NCBI GenBank assembly: GCA_041657585.1
Contig: JBBABP010000033.1
Coordinates: forward strand, 1 to 12,366
Direction: 5' to 3'
Source of the DNA: JBBABP01 sp041657585
GTDB lineage: Bacteria; Patescibacteriota; Gracilibacteria; Absconditabacterales; Absconditicoccaceae
Length of the DNA: 12,366 nt
Positions 1-8,897 of the stretch are shown one piece after another; the stretch's first letter is position 1; the number at the start of each line of letters is the position of its first letter. The translations under genes and the position numbers were made by a program. The notes beneath the pieces are model-generated. The model worked only from the letters and a program-made list of their open reading frames with translations. It ran no database searches and was not told the DNA's origin.

Positions 1-1836
1 TATTATTTAAATTTTTTGTACACGATATATTTATTGAGTTTCGTTTTTATCTCTAGAATTAAAGTTTTTCCGTTCAAAGATAAAGAAAAAAACTATAATT
101 GGTTTGTTGATGTTTTTTTTTCTTTTTATGAATTTGTATTCAATCAAACTTGAAAAAAAATTGACAATAAAATATTAAATCAATTGAAAAAAGAGCTTCT
201 TAATCAGGTTGAAGTTTTTTTCTTGCTTTTTGAATTTTATAAAAAATTAAATTGATTATTCAAAAATATCAAAGATTCTGATTCAGATTTTTATTCTTGG
301 CTTTTTTATGATGAGTTGAAATGAGAATTCAAAACTATCTTTGGAGATTTTGTAGATAACAATAAAATTTATACAAGCAAGGCTACTTTTGGATTATTGG
401 AAACTAAAATTTTGCAATTTATACTGCCCGCAGATGTTTTACTTAGATATCTTTTTATTGATTCTGATATGTTTCTTATAACAGAAACAGTAATTTCAAA
501 ATTGTTTGACAAAAATATTTTAGATAAATTTATGAAAAGTTTTCACAATGATTGATCACAATTAGAGTCATTTTTAAATTATATCACTGATTATAGATTA
601 TACAAAAAAAAGTTTTTTTCTTGAATCCAAAAATATTTGATAACGGTTTTGAGAAATGTTGATTCACAAAACAATACTGATGATTTGGACGATCTAATGT
701 CTTCGATTTGAGAAGATATGCAAAATATGGAAAGTTTTAAAATACCAGAAAGAATTAAAAGAGAATCAAAAATCATGGAAAAAATACTGAATTTTTATAT
801 CACTTTTGTAGGTTGATTCCGAGTTTCCAGGTGAGATAATTTTTTCTTGAGATTGTTTAGAAAAAATTTGACTCAAGAAATTTTGAAAAAATGATCAGGG
901 CAAGATGACAAAAATTATTCGCTTGTTTATTATGGTTCTATGCTTTATGCGTATTGAAAAAATGTTTTTTACTACAAATATGCAGCCGATAATGTGAGGG
1001 CATGAAAGCAAAAATTTTATTTGCCATATAAAACAAGTTTTAAAAATATTTATTCTAATCTGAGTATTCTGAATTTATTTGATGAAAATTTTTTGGCTGT
1101 GATTTTTCAAGAAATTAATCCAAAAGATATCAGAATTTATATGAAAAATAAAATCATATTACAATTATTCAAATCTTTTTTTGGTAAATCAATTTCATCG
1201 GTCGTGAAATTAGATAAAGATGACCTTATCTTTTCTGTTTATTCGTCGGTGTCGAAAAATCTTAGTGAAATCAAGAACTTTTTGAAAATTACAAAAGATA
1301 ATCTAACACAAGAAGACATATATCACATCAAAGAAAATATTTATAATTTTGATTTTTGGCTTTCAAATTATTTTTTTGAGGAGATTTCTTGACTGAAAAT
1401 TAATCTAAATAAAAATTATTCTGATCTGGCGATATTATGAATTTTTGCAAATATTAAAGAAACTTTTTTTGGATTTTTACTCTATCTTACTTATCTTAGA
1501 TTGGAAGAAAAAAATATAAAAAAAAATCTGAATATAAATTTTATTATAAAAATTTATTTAAAAGATTTTTTACAAATAGATGAATATTATCACAAATGAT
1601 TTGTTCAGATTATTGAAAATATTTATTCGACATTTTTTGATATTATGCAAAATTGGCTATGAGTAGATGACAACAGAGATTATCTCAAAATTTGATTGGA
1701 TAATTGGATTGCCTTTGGCGAATGAAAAAGTCTTGAGGAAATCTCTAAAAAGATTATATGAGAGGATGTAATTTGGTTTAAATGATTTTTGAAAAATATA
1801 ACTTATTACAATAAGAGATTCCTTATACCAAAATAG
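1..1836 (+). CDS. Large uncharacterised protein, 3' part (5' end outside window)
   Basis: Open in frame 1 from the window edge to a TAG at 1834-1836, giving 611 residues when TGA is read as Gly. By hand count 19 of 27 glycines are TGA, so it is a native code-25 gene. I recognise no family. The protein is mostly hydrophilic and rich in Lys, Asn, Phe and Ile, and looks largely helical. The first 20 or so visible residues are hydrophobic, but without the true N-terminus I cannot say whether this is a membrane segment. There are no obvious Walker, zinc-finger or repeat motifs. The stop codon lies inside an 11-bp direct repeat (1834-1844 and 1848-1858), so the extreme C-terminus may have drifted. 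nrdR follows 141 bp later on the same strand. Confidence is high that it is coding; its function is unknown. Confidence 0.85.
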
Positions 1837-1950
1837 TCTTTAGTCGATAGTCTTTAGTCTTTAGAAAATGAGAATTAGTAATTTGTGATTCCGAAAAAAA
1901 GCATTAGAACGTAAATTTTTAATTCCAAGTTCCGAATTCCCAGTTCCTAT
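1834..1950. repeat. Intergenic short-repeat cluster, including dispersed element aattcccagttccta
   Basis: The 11-mer tagtctttagt occurs at 1834-1844 and 1848-1858, followed by another ctttag. Further on, 1935-1949 (aattcccagttccta) is the exact reverse complement of 8802-8816 and 8823-8837, so it belongs to a repeat family found elsewhere in the window. The related phrase aattccaagttcc precedes it. No terminator or RNA gene is visible here. Confidence 0.7.
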
Positions 1951-1977
1951 ATAATTTTATTCTATAAAATTATTATT

Positions 1978-2409
1978 ATGAAGTGTGTGAAATGTCAAAA
2001 TATGGACACAAAAGTTGTTGATTCTAGAATGATTGATAATTGACAAAGCATTAGGCGTAGAAGAGAATGTGAATTTTGTGGAAACAGATTTACTACGTTT
2101 GAAAGAAAATGAACAACTGAATTAATGGTAATCAAAAAAAATTGAGAAAAACAAATGTATGACAGACATAAGCTCAAAAGAGCACTTATGCTAGCTTTTG
2201 CAAAAAGAAAAATTGACAAAGAAGAGATAGAAAATATTATAAATAATTTGGAATCTCAGCGATCTGCAGAAAAAAATGAAATTACCTCGAAAGAAATTGG
2301 TGACGATATTCTCAAAACATTGAAAGAAATAGATCCCGTGGCGTATGTAAGATTCGCCTCTGTTTATCAATCTTTCGATAACTTGGAAGATTTCAAAAGT
2401 TTTTTCTAG
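1978..2409 (+). CDS. nrdR: Transcriptional repressor NrdR
   Basis: The product is 143 aa, close to the usual 150 aa of the family. NrdR represses ribonucleotide reductase genes by binding NrdR boxes when its ATP-cone is loaded with (d)ATP. The N-terminal zinc ribbon has C3-x2-C6 and C31-x2-C34, with the hallmark stretch SIRRRRECEFCGNRFTTFER at residues 24-43. The ATP-cone follows (about 49-137), with the conserved DPVAYVRFASVY at 119-130. Three of five glycines are TGA (residues 22, 45 and 56); as stops they would destroy the zinc ribbon and its link to the ATP-cone. ATG at 1978 gives the canonical MKC start. No Shine-Dalgarno is visible. No ribonucleotide reductase gene lies in the window, so the target cannot be named. 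It converges on the S41 protease gene with a 30-bp gap and no visible terminator. Confidence 0.95.
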
Positions 2410-2439
2410 GGTGGAAAGTTTGTTATTCTAAAAATATCT

Positions 2440-3930
2440 TTACTTAAACTCATATTTAACAGCGAAGTTTAACTGTTCGTCGTCAGTAGTTTTTTCGTTG
2501 TCGGAAATTTGAATGTCTGGAGAGATTCAGATTTTATCTATGCTTTTTTGTGATTTTCCTGTGTATCGTCTAGCTATGGTATATTTTAACATTGAGCCAT
2601 CGTTGTATTCGATCAAACTTTGAACAGATCATTTCCCAAAGCTTTTGTCTCACATCAAAACTACATTTTTTCAATAATCTTTTATCGTTCCGGCAAAAAT
2701 TTCTGAAGCTGAAGCAGATCATTTGTTTATCATAATAATTATATTTTTGTCAGTTATTTTTTTTCATTTTATATTTTTTGCTAGTATATTTTCATTTTGA
2801 GATTTAGATTTGACTATAACAGAAGGGTTACCAGTTGGCACGAAGTAATTTAACATATTAGCAACTTCTTCTAAACTTCAACCTGGGTTATTCCTAACAT
2901 CAAAAATATATTCCTTACATTTCGTGGGAGAAAAAAAATTATCCATCGCGTTTTGAAATTCATCGGCCACTCAAAATCCAAACATATTGATTGCCATATA
3001 ACAAATTTTGCCACTGAAAATTTGAGTCTCGATATTTTTTATAATTATTTTTTCTCTTAAAACTGTGAAATTTAATTCTTTCGTTCATCTTTTTATAGTT
3101 ATTGAAACTGATGTTCATGATTTTCATTTGATCCAAGATGTTATTTTTTCAATTGTATCGTTACCAGTAATTAAATGATTATCAACTTTGATTATTTTAT
3201 CTCAAGCTAACAATCATGCTTTTTTGGCAGGGGATCAATCTATTGGCGAAACGATAATTGCCTCTCATGGAATTTTCATATCAAGGTAAGCTCAGATTCA
3301 TTCGTATTCGCCTTGAATTTCTTCATTAAATTGTTTGGCGTCAGTTGGAGGAAAAAAAGTTGAATATTCATCTTTTGTCGCTTTGACCATTCAATTTGCC
3401 GCTCAATAAATCAAATCATTTTTGTTCAATTTATCAACATCAATATAATCTGATTTTAATCTTTGATATATGTCTGAAACAATTGAGATTTCGTTATCAG
3501 AATTAATTTGAATCTCAATATTTGACGAAGAATTATTATCATAAGATTTTATCTGAGTCAAAATATTATTTAATCGTTGATCGTCAACTAATGCTCATTT
3601 TTGATAAGGAAAATCCATATTCAATCATAATTTAATTATATTCACGACTTGATCTTGAGTGATGTTTTTTTCCAATGGCAATGTGATTATTCAATTTGGA
3701 AATAAATCTAGATAAACTGCTTTTTGTAATGATTTGTAAAGAGTTCAACTTTGTGGGATATTTGTATATTTTAATTGGATATATTTATAAGAATTTGGAA
3801 TAATCTGATTTTTTAAAATAACATTAAAATAGGAATCAAGAAACTGTCCGAAATTTAAATATTGTTGTGCTGATGCAAAAAATCAGAATCAAAAAATTGA
3901 AAAACAAATCAGAATTATAATTTTTTTCAT
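2440..3930 (-). CDS. Secreted S41 family C-terminal processing peptidase
   Basis: The product is 496 aa and is a carboxyl-terminal processing serine protease (CtpA/Prc type) that cleaves proteins near their C-termini outside the cytoplasmic membrane. Residues 1-21 form a signal peptide (KK, hydrophobic core, ASA before QQ). Residues 22-150 are not recognised. The S41 N-terminal part with DEYSTFFPP is at 187-195, the PDZ domain runs about 207-290, and the protease core follows with FDVRNNPGG at 343-351. The nucleophile motif GSASASEIFAG is at 404-414, with Ser407 the likely nucleophile by alignment, and the general-base Lys433 lies in FGKGSVQ (431-437). About 25 of 36 glycines are TGA, including the one opening the Ser motif (Gly404) and the one after Lys433. 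The gene is monocistronic on the minus strand. Its substrate cannot be told from the window. Confidence 0.95.
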
Positions 3931-3961
3931 ATATTTTTTTAATGTTTAAAAGTTTGATGTA

Positions 3962-3989
3962 TAAATACTTATTTTGTTAAAGTTTGCAA
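3962..3989 (-). promoter_or_regulatory. Possible promoter of the S41 protease gene
   Basis: Reading the minus strand, TTGCAA (3984-3989) and TATTTA (3962-3967) are 16 bp apart, about 30 bp upstream of the start codon. The -35-like hexamer lies inside a 10-bp perfect palindrome, gtttgcaaac (3982-3991), which could be an operator. The AT-rich background makes chance matches common. Confidence 0.3.
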
Positions 3990-4088
3990 ACAAAAAACAA
4001 ATTGATTTTCTTGTTATTGCTTCGCAGACTAACTTTTTTAGGCGATTATTAATCGTCCCTACTGAACTTACAAATAAATCTATAAAAA

Positions 4089-4111
4089 AAGGCGAAATAT
4101 AATTTCGCCTT
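4089..4111 (-). terminator. Intrinsic terminator of the 130-aa gene
   Basis: A perfect 10-bp stem, aaggcgaaat (4089-4098) with atttcgcctt (4102-4111), encloses a 3-nt loop. On the minus strand it is followed directly by a run of T (plus-strand a-run 4084-4090). It starts 15 bp after the TAA of the gene at 4127-4519. The plus strand has no T-run, so it acts in the minus direction only. Confidence 0.85.
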
Positions 4112-4126
4112 GCTGAAAAAAAGTAT

Positions 4127-4519
4127 TTATTTCTTTCTTTTTATAGGATTTAGAGCTCCTTTTATGTGCAGAGGTCCAAATTTTTCATAAATTTTTAATA
4201 AATATTTACTTTCTTTTTCCGAAAAAATTTTTGGAATTTTATTTTTTGGTAAGCAATAGTGATCTATTATTGCCGTGTTTCTATGATATTTGTTAGCGAA
4301 GTTTTTGTAGCCTTCGCCGTTTGTAGTTACAACAAAGTGTGTGTAACTATTAAAAACTTGATCTTTGTTTTGAATTTTCCTCAAAGATGGATTTTCGTTT
4401 AATTTTTTATCAATCTCAATTAAACAAAAACCTTGCTTTTCAAGAAGTGATTCGATTTTTTTGCCATCGTTTTCTACTTCTTCGTTAAATTCTTTAACAG
4501 TAATTATATCATTTATCAT
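4127..4519 (-). CDS. Uncharacterised 130-aa protein, UGA-free
   Basis: The product is a soluble, charged 130-aa protein with no signal peptide or membrane segment. ATG at 4519 is preceded in frame by TAA two codons upstream, so this is the longest possible start; the stop is TAA. All six glycines are GGN and none is TGA, unlike its large neighbours. I do not recognise the family. The C-terminal stretch at about 99-126 (FSEKESKYLL, then a FG and a GALNP) loosely recalls the end of DUF413/MaoP-like proteins, but I would not name it on that. It has its own terminator, and its promoter region is shared with divergent korA. The absence of TGA suggests later acquisition or selection for GGN. Confidence 0.75.
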   Translation of the reverse strand: MINDIITVKEFNEEVENDGKKIESLLEKQGFCLIEIDKKLNENPSLRKIQNKDQVFNSYTHFVVTTNGEGYKNFANKYHRNTAIIDHYCLPKNKIPKIFSEKESKYLLKIYEKFGPLHIKGALNPIKRKK

Positions 4520-4564
4520 TTTTTATATAGTTTTGTTATTTTTTTATTTACTTATTAAGTATAA

Positions 4565-4592
4565 ATAATATTTATTTGTTTGATTAAATCAA
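4565..4592 (-). promoter_or_regulatory. Possible promoter of the 130-aa gene with overlapping palindrome
   Basis: Minus-strand TTGATT (4587-4592) and TATTAT (4565-4570) are separated by 16 bp, about 45 bp upstream of the start codon. The -35-like hexamer is half of a 13-bp palindrome, ttgattaaatcaa (4580-4592), which could be a regulator site in this divergent intergenic region. The call is weak because the whole region is AT-rich. Confidence 0.3.
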
Positions 4593-4623
4593 TCTTTTTT
4601 TTATCCTTTTTCAAAAAATAAGA

Positions 4624-4651
4624 TTGTATTGTTTTTTCGGATTATTATAAA
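4624..4651 (+). promoter_or_regulatory. Possible korA promoter
   Basis: TTGTAT (4624-4629) and TATAAA (4646-4651) are separated by 16 bp, about 33 bp before the korA start. There is no Shine-Dalgarno before korA, so translation probably starts on an AT-rich leader, as for most genes here. Confidence 0.35.
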
Positions 4652-4684
4652 TTAAAAAATATTTTTTATAAATTAATTTATTTT

Positions 4685-6358
4685 ATGAGAGTTTCTATTT
4701 GATTTTCTGGTCCAGCTGGAACATGAGTAAATACTTCATGATTGCTTCTTTGACAATTATTATCAAAATATTGATATAATATATTATGAGACAAAGAATA
4801 CGCTTCAATAATTAAATGAGATAACAATAATTTCTTTTTGTATATTTCAGACTTAAATTATTTTATTTCTAATCAAATTGATTATTTTTTTGCTTTTGAT
4901 GATTATGCAATAAGTAAAAATGAAAAAATTTATAAATTAAAAAAAACTTATAATATCAAAGATCAGAATGTTAAATTTAAAAATGTTTTTTGCTTTGGCG
5001 TATCTTTGAAAATATTGTGAATAAATATTTCTCAATGAAAAAAATTACTTGAAGAAAATTTTGGAGGAGAAATTTTAAACTTGAATTTTGAGTCTTTACA
5101 GCAGTGATATGATTTTATAAAAAAATCAAGTTTTGGCTTACAAGATTTGTGAAATCCAAAAAAATTTATGTTTGGTAATGAAATAGTTGGCAAATGATCA
5201 ATAGCTAGTTGAATGGATTTTTATGGCGCCTATCCAATGACTCCAGCGTCATCATTAATCGAAGTAATTAATGATGAATTTCAGAGAATAAACCTGAAAA
5301 TGCCAGAGAATAAGAAATGAGTTTTTTTTCAATGAGAAGATGAAATTGCTGTGAGTATGGCAATGTTAGGTGCAAAATTTACTGGTAAAAGGGCTATGTG
5401 TTGAACTAGTTGATGATGATTTGCTTTGATGACTGAAAGTATAAGTTTTTCTAATCAGGCAGAAATAGGTTGAGTTTATGTTCTTTCTCAACGCGATGGC
5501 CCAAGCACTTGAACTCCGACTTTTACGTGACAAGCTGATTTAAACTATGCATTGAATGCTTCATTTGGAGATACTTTCCCGATTGTTTTGGCACCATCAA
5601 ATTTTGATGATTGATATAATTTAATCTGAAAAGCGCTTAATCGATCTGATATTTATCAGCATCCAGTTATTTTTCTTATTGACAAACAATTTAGCGAATC
5701 ATATTTATCAATTTCAAATAATGAATTAAAAGCTGAAATTATTGATAGAGGAAAGCTTCAAAAACAATGAAAAGATAGTTTTAAAAGATATGAATTTACT
5801 CAAGATGGTATATCTCCCTATACTTTGCCAGGCACAGAAAATTGAGAATTTATAGCTACCTCTTATGAACATGATGAATATTGAGCAACCAATGAGGAAC
5901 CAAATATGAAAAAATTAATGCAAGAAAAAAGATTTAAAAAATTGGAAACCTTTATTAAAAAAGAATTTAATAATGATTTTTATTGATATGAGATAGTTAA
6001 TCCTGAAGCTAAGAAGTTTTTTGTTACATTTGGTTTTAATTCTTATGTAATTAAAGAATATATAAATAAGGGGAAAGGTGAAAGGGAAAAGGGAAAAGGC
6101 AATTCAGATTTTTGATTAATTGTTATCAAGGTTATGCAACCTTTTGATACAAGATTGAAATTACGATTACATGAACATGAAAAACAAATTAAAAAATTAA
6201 TTTTTGTAGAAATGAATTATTCTGGTCAGCTTCAAAATCTTATAAAAAAAGAATGTAATTTAAATTCTCCAAAACGAGAAAAAAAGATAGATAATTTTAG
6301 AAAATATAACTCTTATCCTATATTTATAGAGGAAGTAAAAGAAGCCATAAAAAAATAG
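4685..6358 (+). CDS. korA: 2-oxoacid:ferredoxin oxidoreductase, fused gamma-alpha subunit (KorA type)
   Basis: The product is 557 aa. With KorB it oxidatively decarboxylates a 2-oxoacid to an acyl-CoA and reduces ferredoxin. The gamma domain comes first (about 1-165), starting MRVSIGFSGPAGTGV with the GxxGxG-like loop. The alpha domain follows, with YPMTPASSLIE (183-193), FQGEDEIAVSMAMLGA, TSGGGFALMTE, GTPTFTGQADL and EHDEYGATNE, and the C-terminal VMQPF and VEMNYSGQL motifs. About 29 glycines are TGA, including most of the SGGG loop. An unusual purine-rich stretch (6068-6100, residues 462-472, KGKGEREKGKG) looks like a repeat insertion and uses only GGN. The stop is TAG at 6356-6358. The usual adjacent korB is displaced 395 bp by an opposite-strand gene. 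The substrate (2-oxoglutarate, pyruvate or another) cannot be set from sequence alone. Confidence 0.93.
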
Positions 6359-6371
6359 AAATAAATAAAAA

Positions 6372-6395
6372 AAGCGAACTTGATGCAAGTCGCTT
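6372..6395 (-). terminator. Intrinsic terminator of the 72-aa membrane gene
   Basis: A stem of aagcga-a-cttg (6372-6382, one bulged A) with caagtcgctt (6386-6395) encloses a 3-nt loop. On the minus strand it is followed by a T-run (plus-strand a-run 6367-6373). It lies 29 bp past the stop of the gene at 6425-6643. It also sits 13 bp after the korA stop, but on the plus strand no T-run follows. Confidence 0.75.
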
Positions 6396-6424
6396 AAATG
6401 TGAAAATTGTTAATTGAGATTAAT

Positions 6425-6643
6425 TTAAATTTTTTTAATGTTTTTAGCTCCAGAAATGATACAAGTTGCACCTGATAAAAGCATAATTGATCCAATTATT
6501 ATTTCATCTTTCTCTTTATTTTGCAAGTAAAAAACAAAGAAACTAAATAAAATAAATATTATTCCAATTGTTAAATAAAACAATGAAGATAATAGTTGAT
6601 TAGTGGAATTTTTTTTTACATATGAGTTTGAATAATTCTTCAT
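6425..6643 (-). CDS. Small two-helix membrane protein, UGA-free, between korA and korB
   Basis: The product is 72 aa. It has a short polar, Asn/Ser-rich N-terminus, a hydrophobic segment at about 20-40, a charged turn (NKEKDE, 42-47), a second hydrophobic segment at about 47-64, and a basic tail (KNIKKI). This predicts a helical-hairpin membrane protein. The start is ATG at 6643 and the stop TAA. All four glycines are GGN and none is TGA. It lies antisense between korA and korB, which are usually adjacent and co-transcribed, and it has its own terminator. I recognise no family. Conservation or a proteomic hit would be needed to exclude a chance ORF, but the terminator and amphipathic pattern favour a real gene. 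Confidence 0.6.
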   Translation of the reverse strand: MKNYSNSYVKKNSTNQLLSSLFYLTIGIIFILFSFFVFYLQNKEKDEIIIGSIMLLSGATCIISGAKNIKKI

Positions 6644-6650
6644 TTTACTT

Positions 6651-6670
6651 ATATTTGATTATATTTGATT
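6651..6670. repeat. 10-bp tandem repeat atatttgatt, two copies
   Basis: Two perfect copies (6651-6660 and 6661-6670) lie just upstream of the start of the 72-aa gene and in the leader of korB. TATAAT-like hexamers follow on the plus strand (6672-6677 and 6695-6700), so the block may carry the korB promoter, but no well-spaced -35 box is visible. Confidence 0.5.
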
Positions 6671-6753
6671 ATATAATATAACAAATATTAAAATTATAAT
6701 GAAAATCAAGTAAAAATAATAAATTAAATATTTATAATCTTAAATTTATAAAA

Positions 6754-7356
6754 ATGCGCAATAATCTAACCAAGTTTCAACGATGTCCTTGATGTGGAAA
6801 TTATTTGATTCATTTAGCGATCAAAAATGCCATCAAACAATTAAACATTCCAAAACATAAAGTTGTAGTAATGTCTGGAATTTGATGTTGAGCAAAAATT
6901 AGTCAGTATATTGATTGATATGCTTCTGAAACTTTACATTGAAGATCTTTGGCTTTTGCAACTTGAGTAAAATTGGCGAATCCTGATTTAACTGTAATTG
7001 CTTATTGATGAGATTGAGATTGATATGGAATCTGACTTGGACATTTTTTGCATTGCTGTAGAAGAGATATAAATATTACTTATATAGTTGCTGATAATGA
7101 AAATTATTGATTAACTACTGGACAAGCATCTCCTACAACGCCATTGAATATCAAAACTAGATCTACTCCAGAATGAAATGTAATTAAACCTTTCGATCCT
7201 ATAAATTTAGCAAAATCTGCTTGATGTAGTTATAGTATTTTGGCACAGGACAAAGATATCAAGTGACTTACACAAAATATTGTAGATGCGATAAAACATC
7301 CTGGTTTTGCACATATCAATGTAAATCAAGCTTGTCCATCATGGAGAAAGTGGTAG
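6754..7356 (+). CDS. korB: 2-oxoacid:ferredoxin oxidoreductase, beta subunit (KorB), short C-terminus
   Basis: The product is 200 aa and is the thiamine-diphosphate and iron-sulfur subunit, partner of KorA. CPGCGNY at 11-17 gives Cys11 and Cys14, SGIGCGAKI at 41-49 gives Cys45, LHGRSLAFATGVKLANP is at 61-77, the TPP/Mg motif GGDGDGYGIG is at 85-94, and DNENYGLTTGQASPTTP is at 114-130. NQACPSW at 191-197 gives Cys194. These four cysteines match the [4Fe-4S] ligand pattern of 2-oxoacid:ferredoxin oxidoreductase beta subunits. About 15 of 21 glycines are TGA, four of them in the TPP motif. Family members are usually about 280-310 aa, so this one stops just after the fourth Cys and lacks a C-terminal region. 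The TAG is followed by repeat-like DNA shared with 8901-8917. The core looks intact, so activity is possible. Confidence 0.93.
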
Positions 7357-7431
7357 AAAGAAATAAAAGCTATAGAAAGCAAAAAAAGCTACAAAAGCCT
7401 TAAATGTTACAGAATAATTTAAACATAAAAA
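7357..7431. repeat. Repeat-like DNA directly after korB
   Basis: Positions 7363-7379 (ataaaagctatagaaag) match 8901-8917 (ataaaagcaatagaaag) at 16 of 17 bases. The stretch aagctacaaaagcc resembles the ggctacaaagg units at 8862-8897. No gene is visible. The korB frame stays open past its TAG for 21 codons, to a TAA at about 7420-7422, but that tail is low complexity. Confidence 0.55.
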
Positions 7432-7454
7432 AAGACACGCCATCGGCGTGTCTT
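7432..7454 (-). terminator. Intrinsic terminator of nusA
   Basis: A perfect 10-bp stem, aagacacgcc (7432-7441) with ggcgtgtctt (7445-7454), encloses a 3-nt loop. On the minus strand it runs directly into a T-tract (plus-strand a-run 7427-7433). It lies 22 bp after the nusA stop. The plus side lacks an immediate T-tract, so it would serve korB poorly. Confidence 0.85.
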
Positions 7455-7476
7455 CACAGAAAATAAATTATTTTTT

Positions 7477-8505
7477 TTATCTAATCTCTATTTGATAGCC
7501 TGTAAGTTGAGTTGCAAGTTTAACATTTGCTGCTCATTTTCATATTGCTAGAGCTTTTTGATTTTCGTGCATTGTCACAACAGCTCTTCTATCAGTGATT
7601 TCTATATTATCGATTTGTGCTGGTTTGAGGCAGTTTCTAATCATCTGAATTGGATCGTCAGTTTTTTCTATGAAATCTATTTTTTCTCAATCTAAAAGTG
7701 AAAGAACAGTATTTATTCTATCTCATTTACTACCTACCATTACTCAAACAGGATCTATTTTTTCGTCATTTGATGTAACGATAATCTTTGTTTTTTTTCA
7801 AGGAATTCTAACTATTTTGTCTATATTTATCAATCATTCTTCTAACTCTGGAACTATTTTTCTAAGTATTGCCTCTATATATTCTGTAGATGATTGATTG
7901 ATTTCTAATACTATTCATCATTGTCATTTTGATATTTGTTTTAAAAGTACAAATATTTCTTCTCCTGGTTCATAAATTCTGTTTGGTATTTGTCAGTCAG
8001 GGAGTAAAACAACAGCAGTTCATTCTATGTCCAAAATTATGCTATCAGCATGTACTCTAATAACTCTAGCTTTAAGTAATTCTCATTGTTTATTTTGGAA
8101 TTTTTCATAAAATCTTTCTCTTTCAATATTTTTTAAATTTTGTTTAATTGTTTGTGCCGCTGATTGAGCAGCTATTCTTGAAAGTTCAAGTTTTTCTGGA
8201 GTGACATTTATTAATAATTTTTCTCAAATAATTGAGTCTTTTCTAATTTTTTTTGCTTCAGATAATGTGACTTGTATTTCTGTATCTTCCACATCTTTTA
8301 CGACTTCAAGTTCTTTATAAATACTAATTCATCAATCATTCTCTATATTTACAATTATATCTGATTTTTTGTATTGAGGATAATCTTTTTTAAAACCAGA
8401 TTTTATTCATAATTTTACTATTTCTATAACTTGATATGGATCGAATTTATAATCATCAACTAACTGCATTATGGCAGCTTGTATACTTTTTCAATCTAAT
8501 TTCAT
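7477..8505 (-). CDS. nusA: Transcription termination/antitermination protein NusA
   Basis: The product is 342 aa, near the core length of NusA without the C-terminal acidic repeats. It binds RNA polymerase and nascent RNA and modulates pausing, termination and antitermination. The N-terminal polymerase-binding domain (about 1-130) is followed by an S1 domain (about 140-203, with GELLKARVIRVHADSIILDI at 141-160). KH1 then has DPVGVMVGSKGDRIN at 251-265 and GEKIDFIE at 273-280. The C-terminal KH2 has AIGKGAANVKLATQLTGYQI at 320-339. About 18 of 22 glycines are TGA, several in S1 and KH positions. ATG at 8505 gives a start typical of the family; the stop is TAA at 7477-7479. It stands alone here: none of its frequent neighbours (rimP, infB) is present. 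A strong terminator follows. Confidence 0.96.
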
Positions 8506-8624
8506 AAATTTTTTATTAATAATAAAACATATTCAATAAATTTTTATATATTTATTTAAGATTTTCAATAGTAAATTTGTATTGAAAAAATAAACTAAAA
8601 AAATAATCTGAATTATCTTAGTTA

Positions 8625-8630
8625 TATAAT
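8625..8630 (+). promoter_or_regulatory. Possible -10 box of the small membrane ORF
   Basis: TATAAT lies 29 bp upstream of the ATG at 8660. No convincing -35 is visible at the expected distance, so the call is weak. The surrounding 8506-8659 is AT-rich divergent spacer that should also hold the nusA promoter. Confidence 0.25.
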
Positions 8631-8659
8631 TTATTTATAATTTTACAAAACTATTAAAA

Positions 8660-8839
8660 ATGTGAGGACAAAAAAAGATTTTAAAATTTTTGATTGTTGT
8701 TATTTTGGCTGTTTTTCTACTTTCAACTGCATTGATGTCTGTGATGTATTTAACTCAAAAATCTCCAAGTAATATTCAAGATTGAACGGGAAATTTGGAA
8801 TTAGGAACTGGGAATTTGGAATTAGGAACTGGGAATTAA
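8660..8839 (+). CDS. Small membrane protein with repeat-encoded C-terminus
   Basis: A 59-aa ORF that needs code 25: its second codon is TGA, and TGA recurs at residue 42. The N-terminus MGGQKKILK is basic, followed by one strong hydrophobic helix at about 9-31. This reads as a single-pass membrane protein or an uncleaved signal anchor. The last 17 residues are encoded by two perfect copies of a 21-bp repeat in frame (NLELGTG twice) that belongs to the dispersed intergenic repeat family. The original C-terminus may therefore have been lost or overwritten, leaving a remnant. The divergent neighbour is nusA. No family is recognised. The start-plus-helix pattern looks real; whether the protein is functional is uncertain. 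Confidence 0.5.
8792..8837. repeat. 21-bp tandem repeat, 2.2 copies
   Basis: Two identical units of aatttggaattaggaactggg lie at 8792-8812 and 8813-8833, followed by a partial aatt. The unit is a multiple of 3 and is in frame with the small membrane ORF. The 15-mer taggaactgggaatt inside it recurs inverted at 1935-1949. Confidence 0.9.
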
Positions 8840-8861
8840 AAAAAGTTACAAGAGCTTCAGT

Positions 8862-8897
8862 GGCTACAAAGGTTTCAAAGGCTTCAAAGGCTTCAAA
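8862..8897. repeat. 9-bp tandem repeat ggYtWcaaa, four copies
   Basis: Units ggctacaaa, ggtttcaaa, ggcttcaaa and ggcttcaaa follow one another without gaps. This is part of a compound repeat block between the small membrane ORF and the alanyl-tRNA editing gene. Confidence 0.85.

Noticed and set aside
1868..1954. Short code-25 open frame (28 codons) after the first gene
   Set aside because: It is built from the dispersed repeat words, has no ribosome site, and is too short to separate from chance.
4030..4060. cgattattaatcg inverted repeat upstream of the S41 gene
   Set aside because: The stem is short and AT-rich with no T-run, so it is not a terminator, and there is no evidence for an operator.
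7670..7897. 75-codon plus-strand open frame
   Set aside because: It lies entirely antisense inside nusA, which has clear S1 and KH motifs on the other strand.
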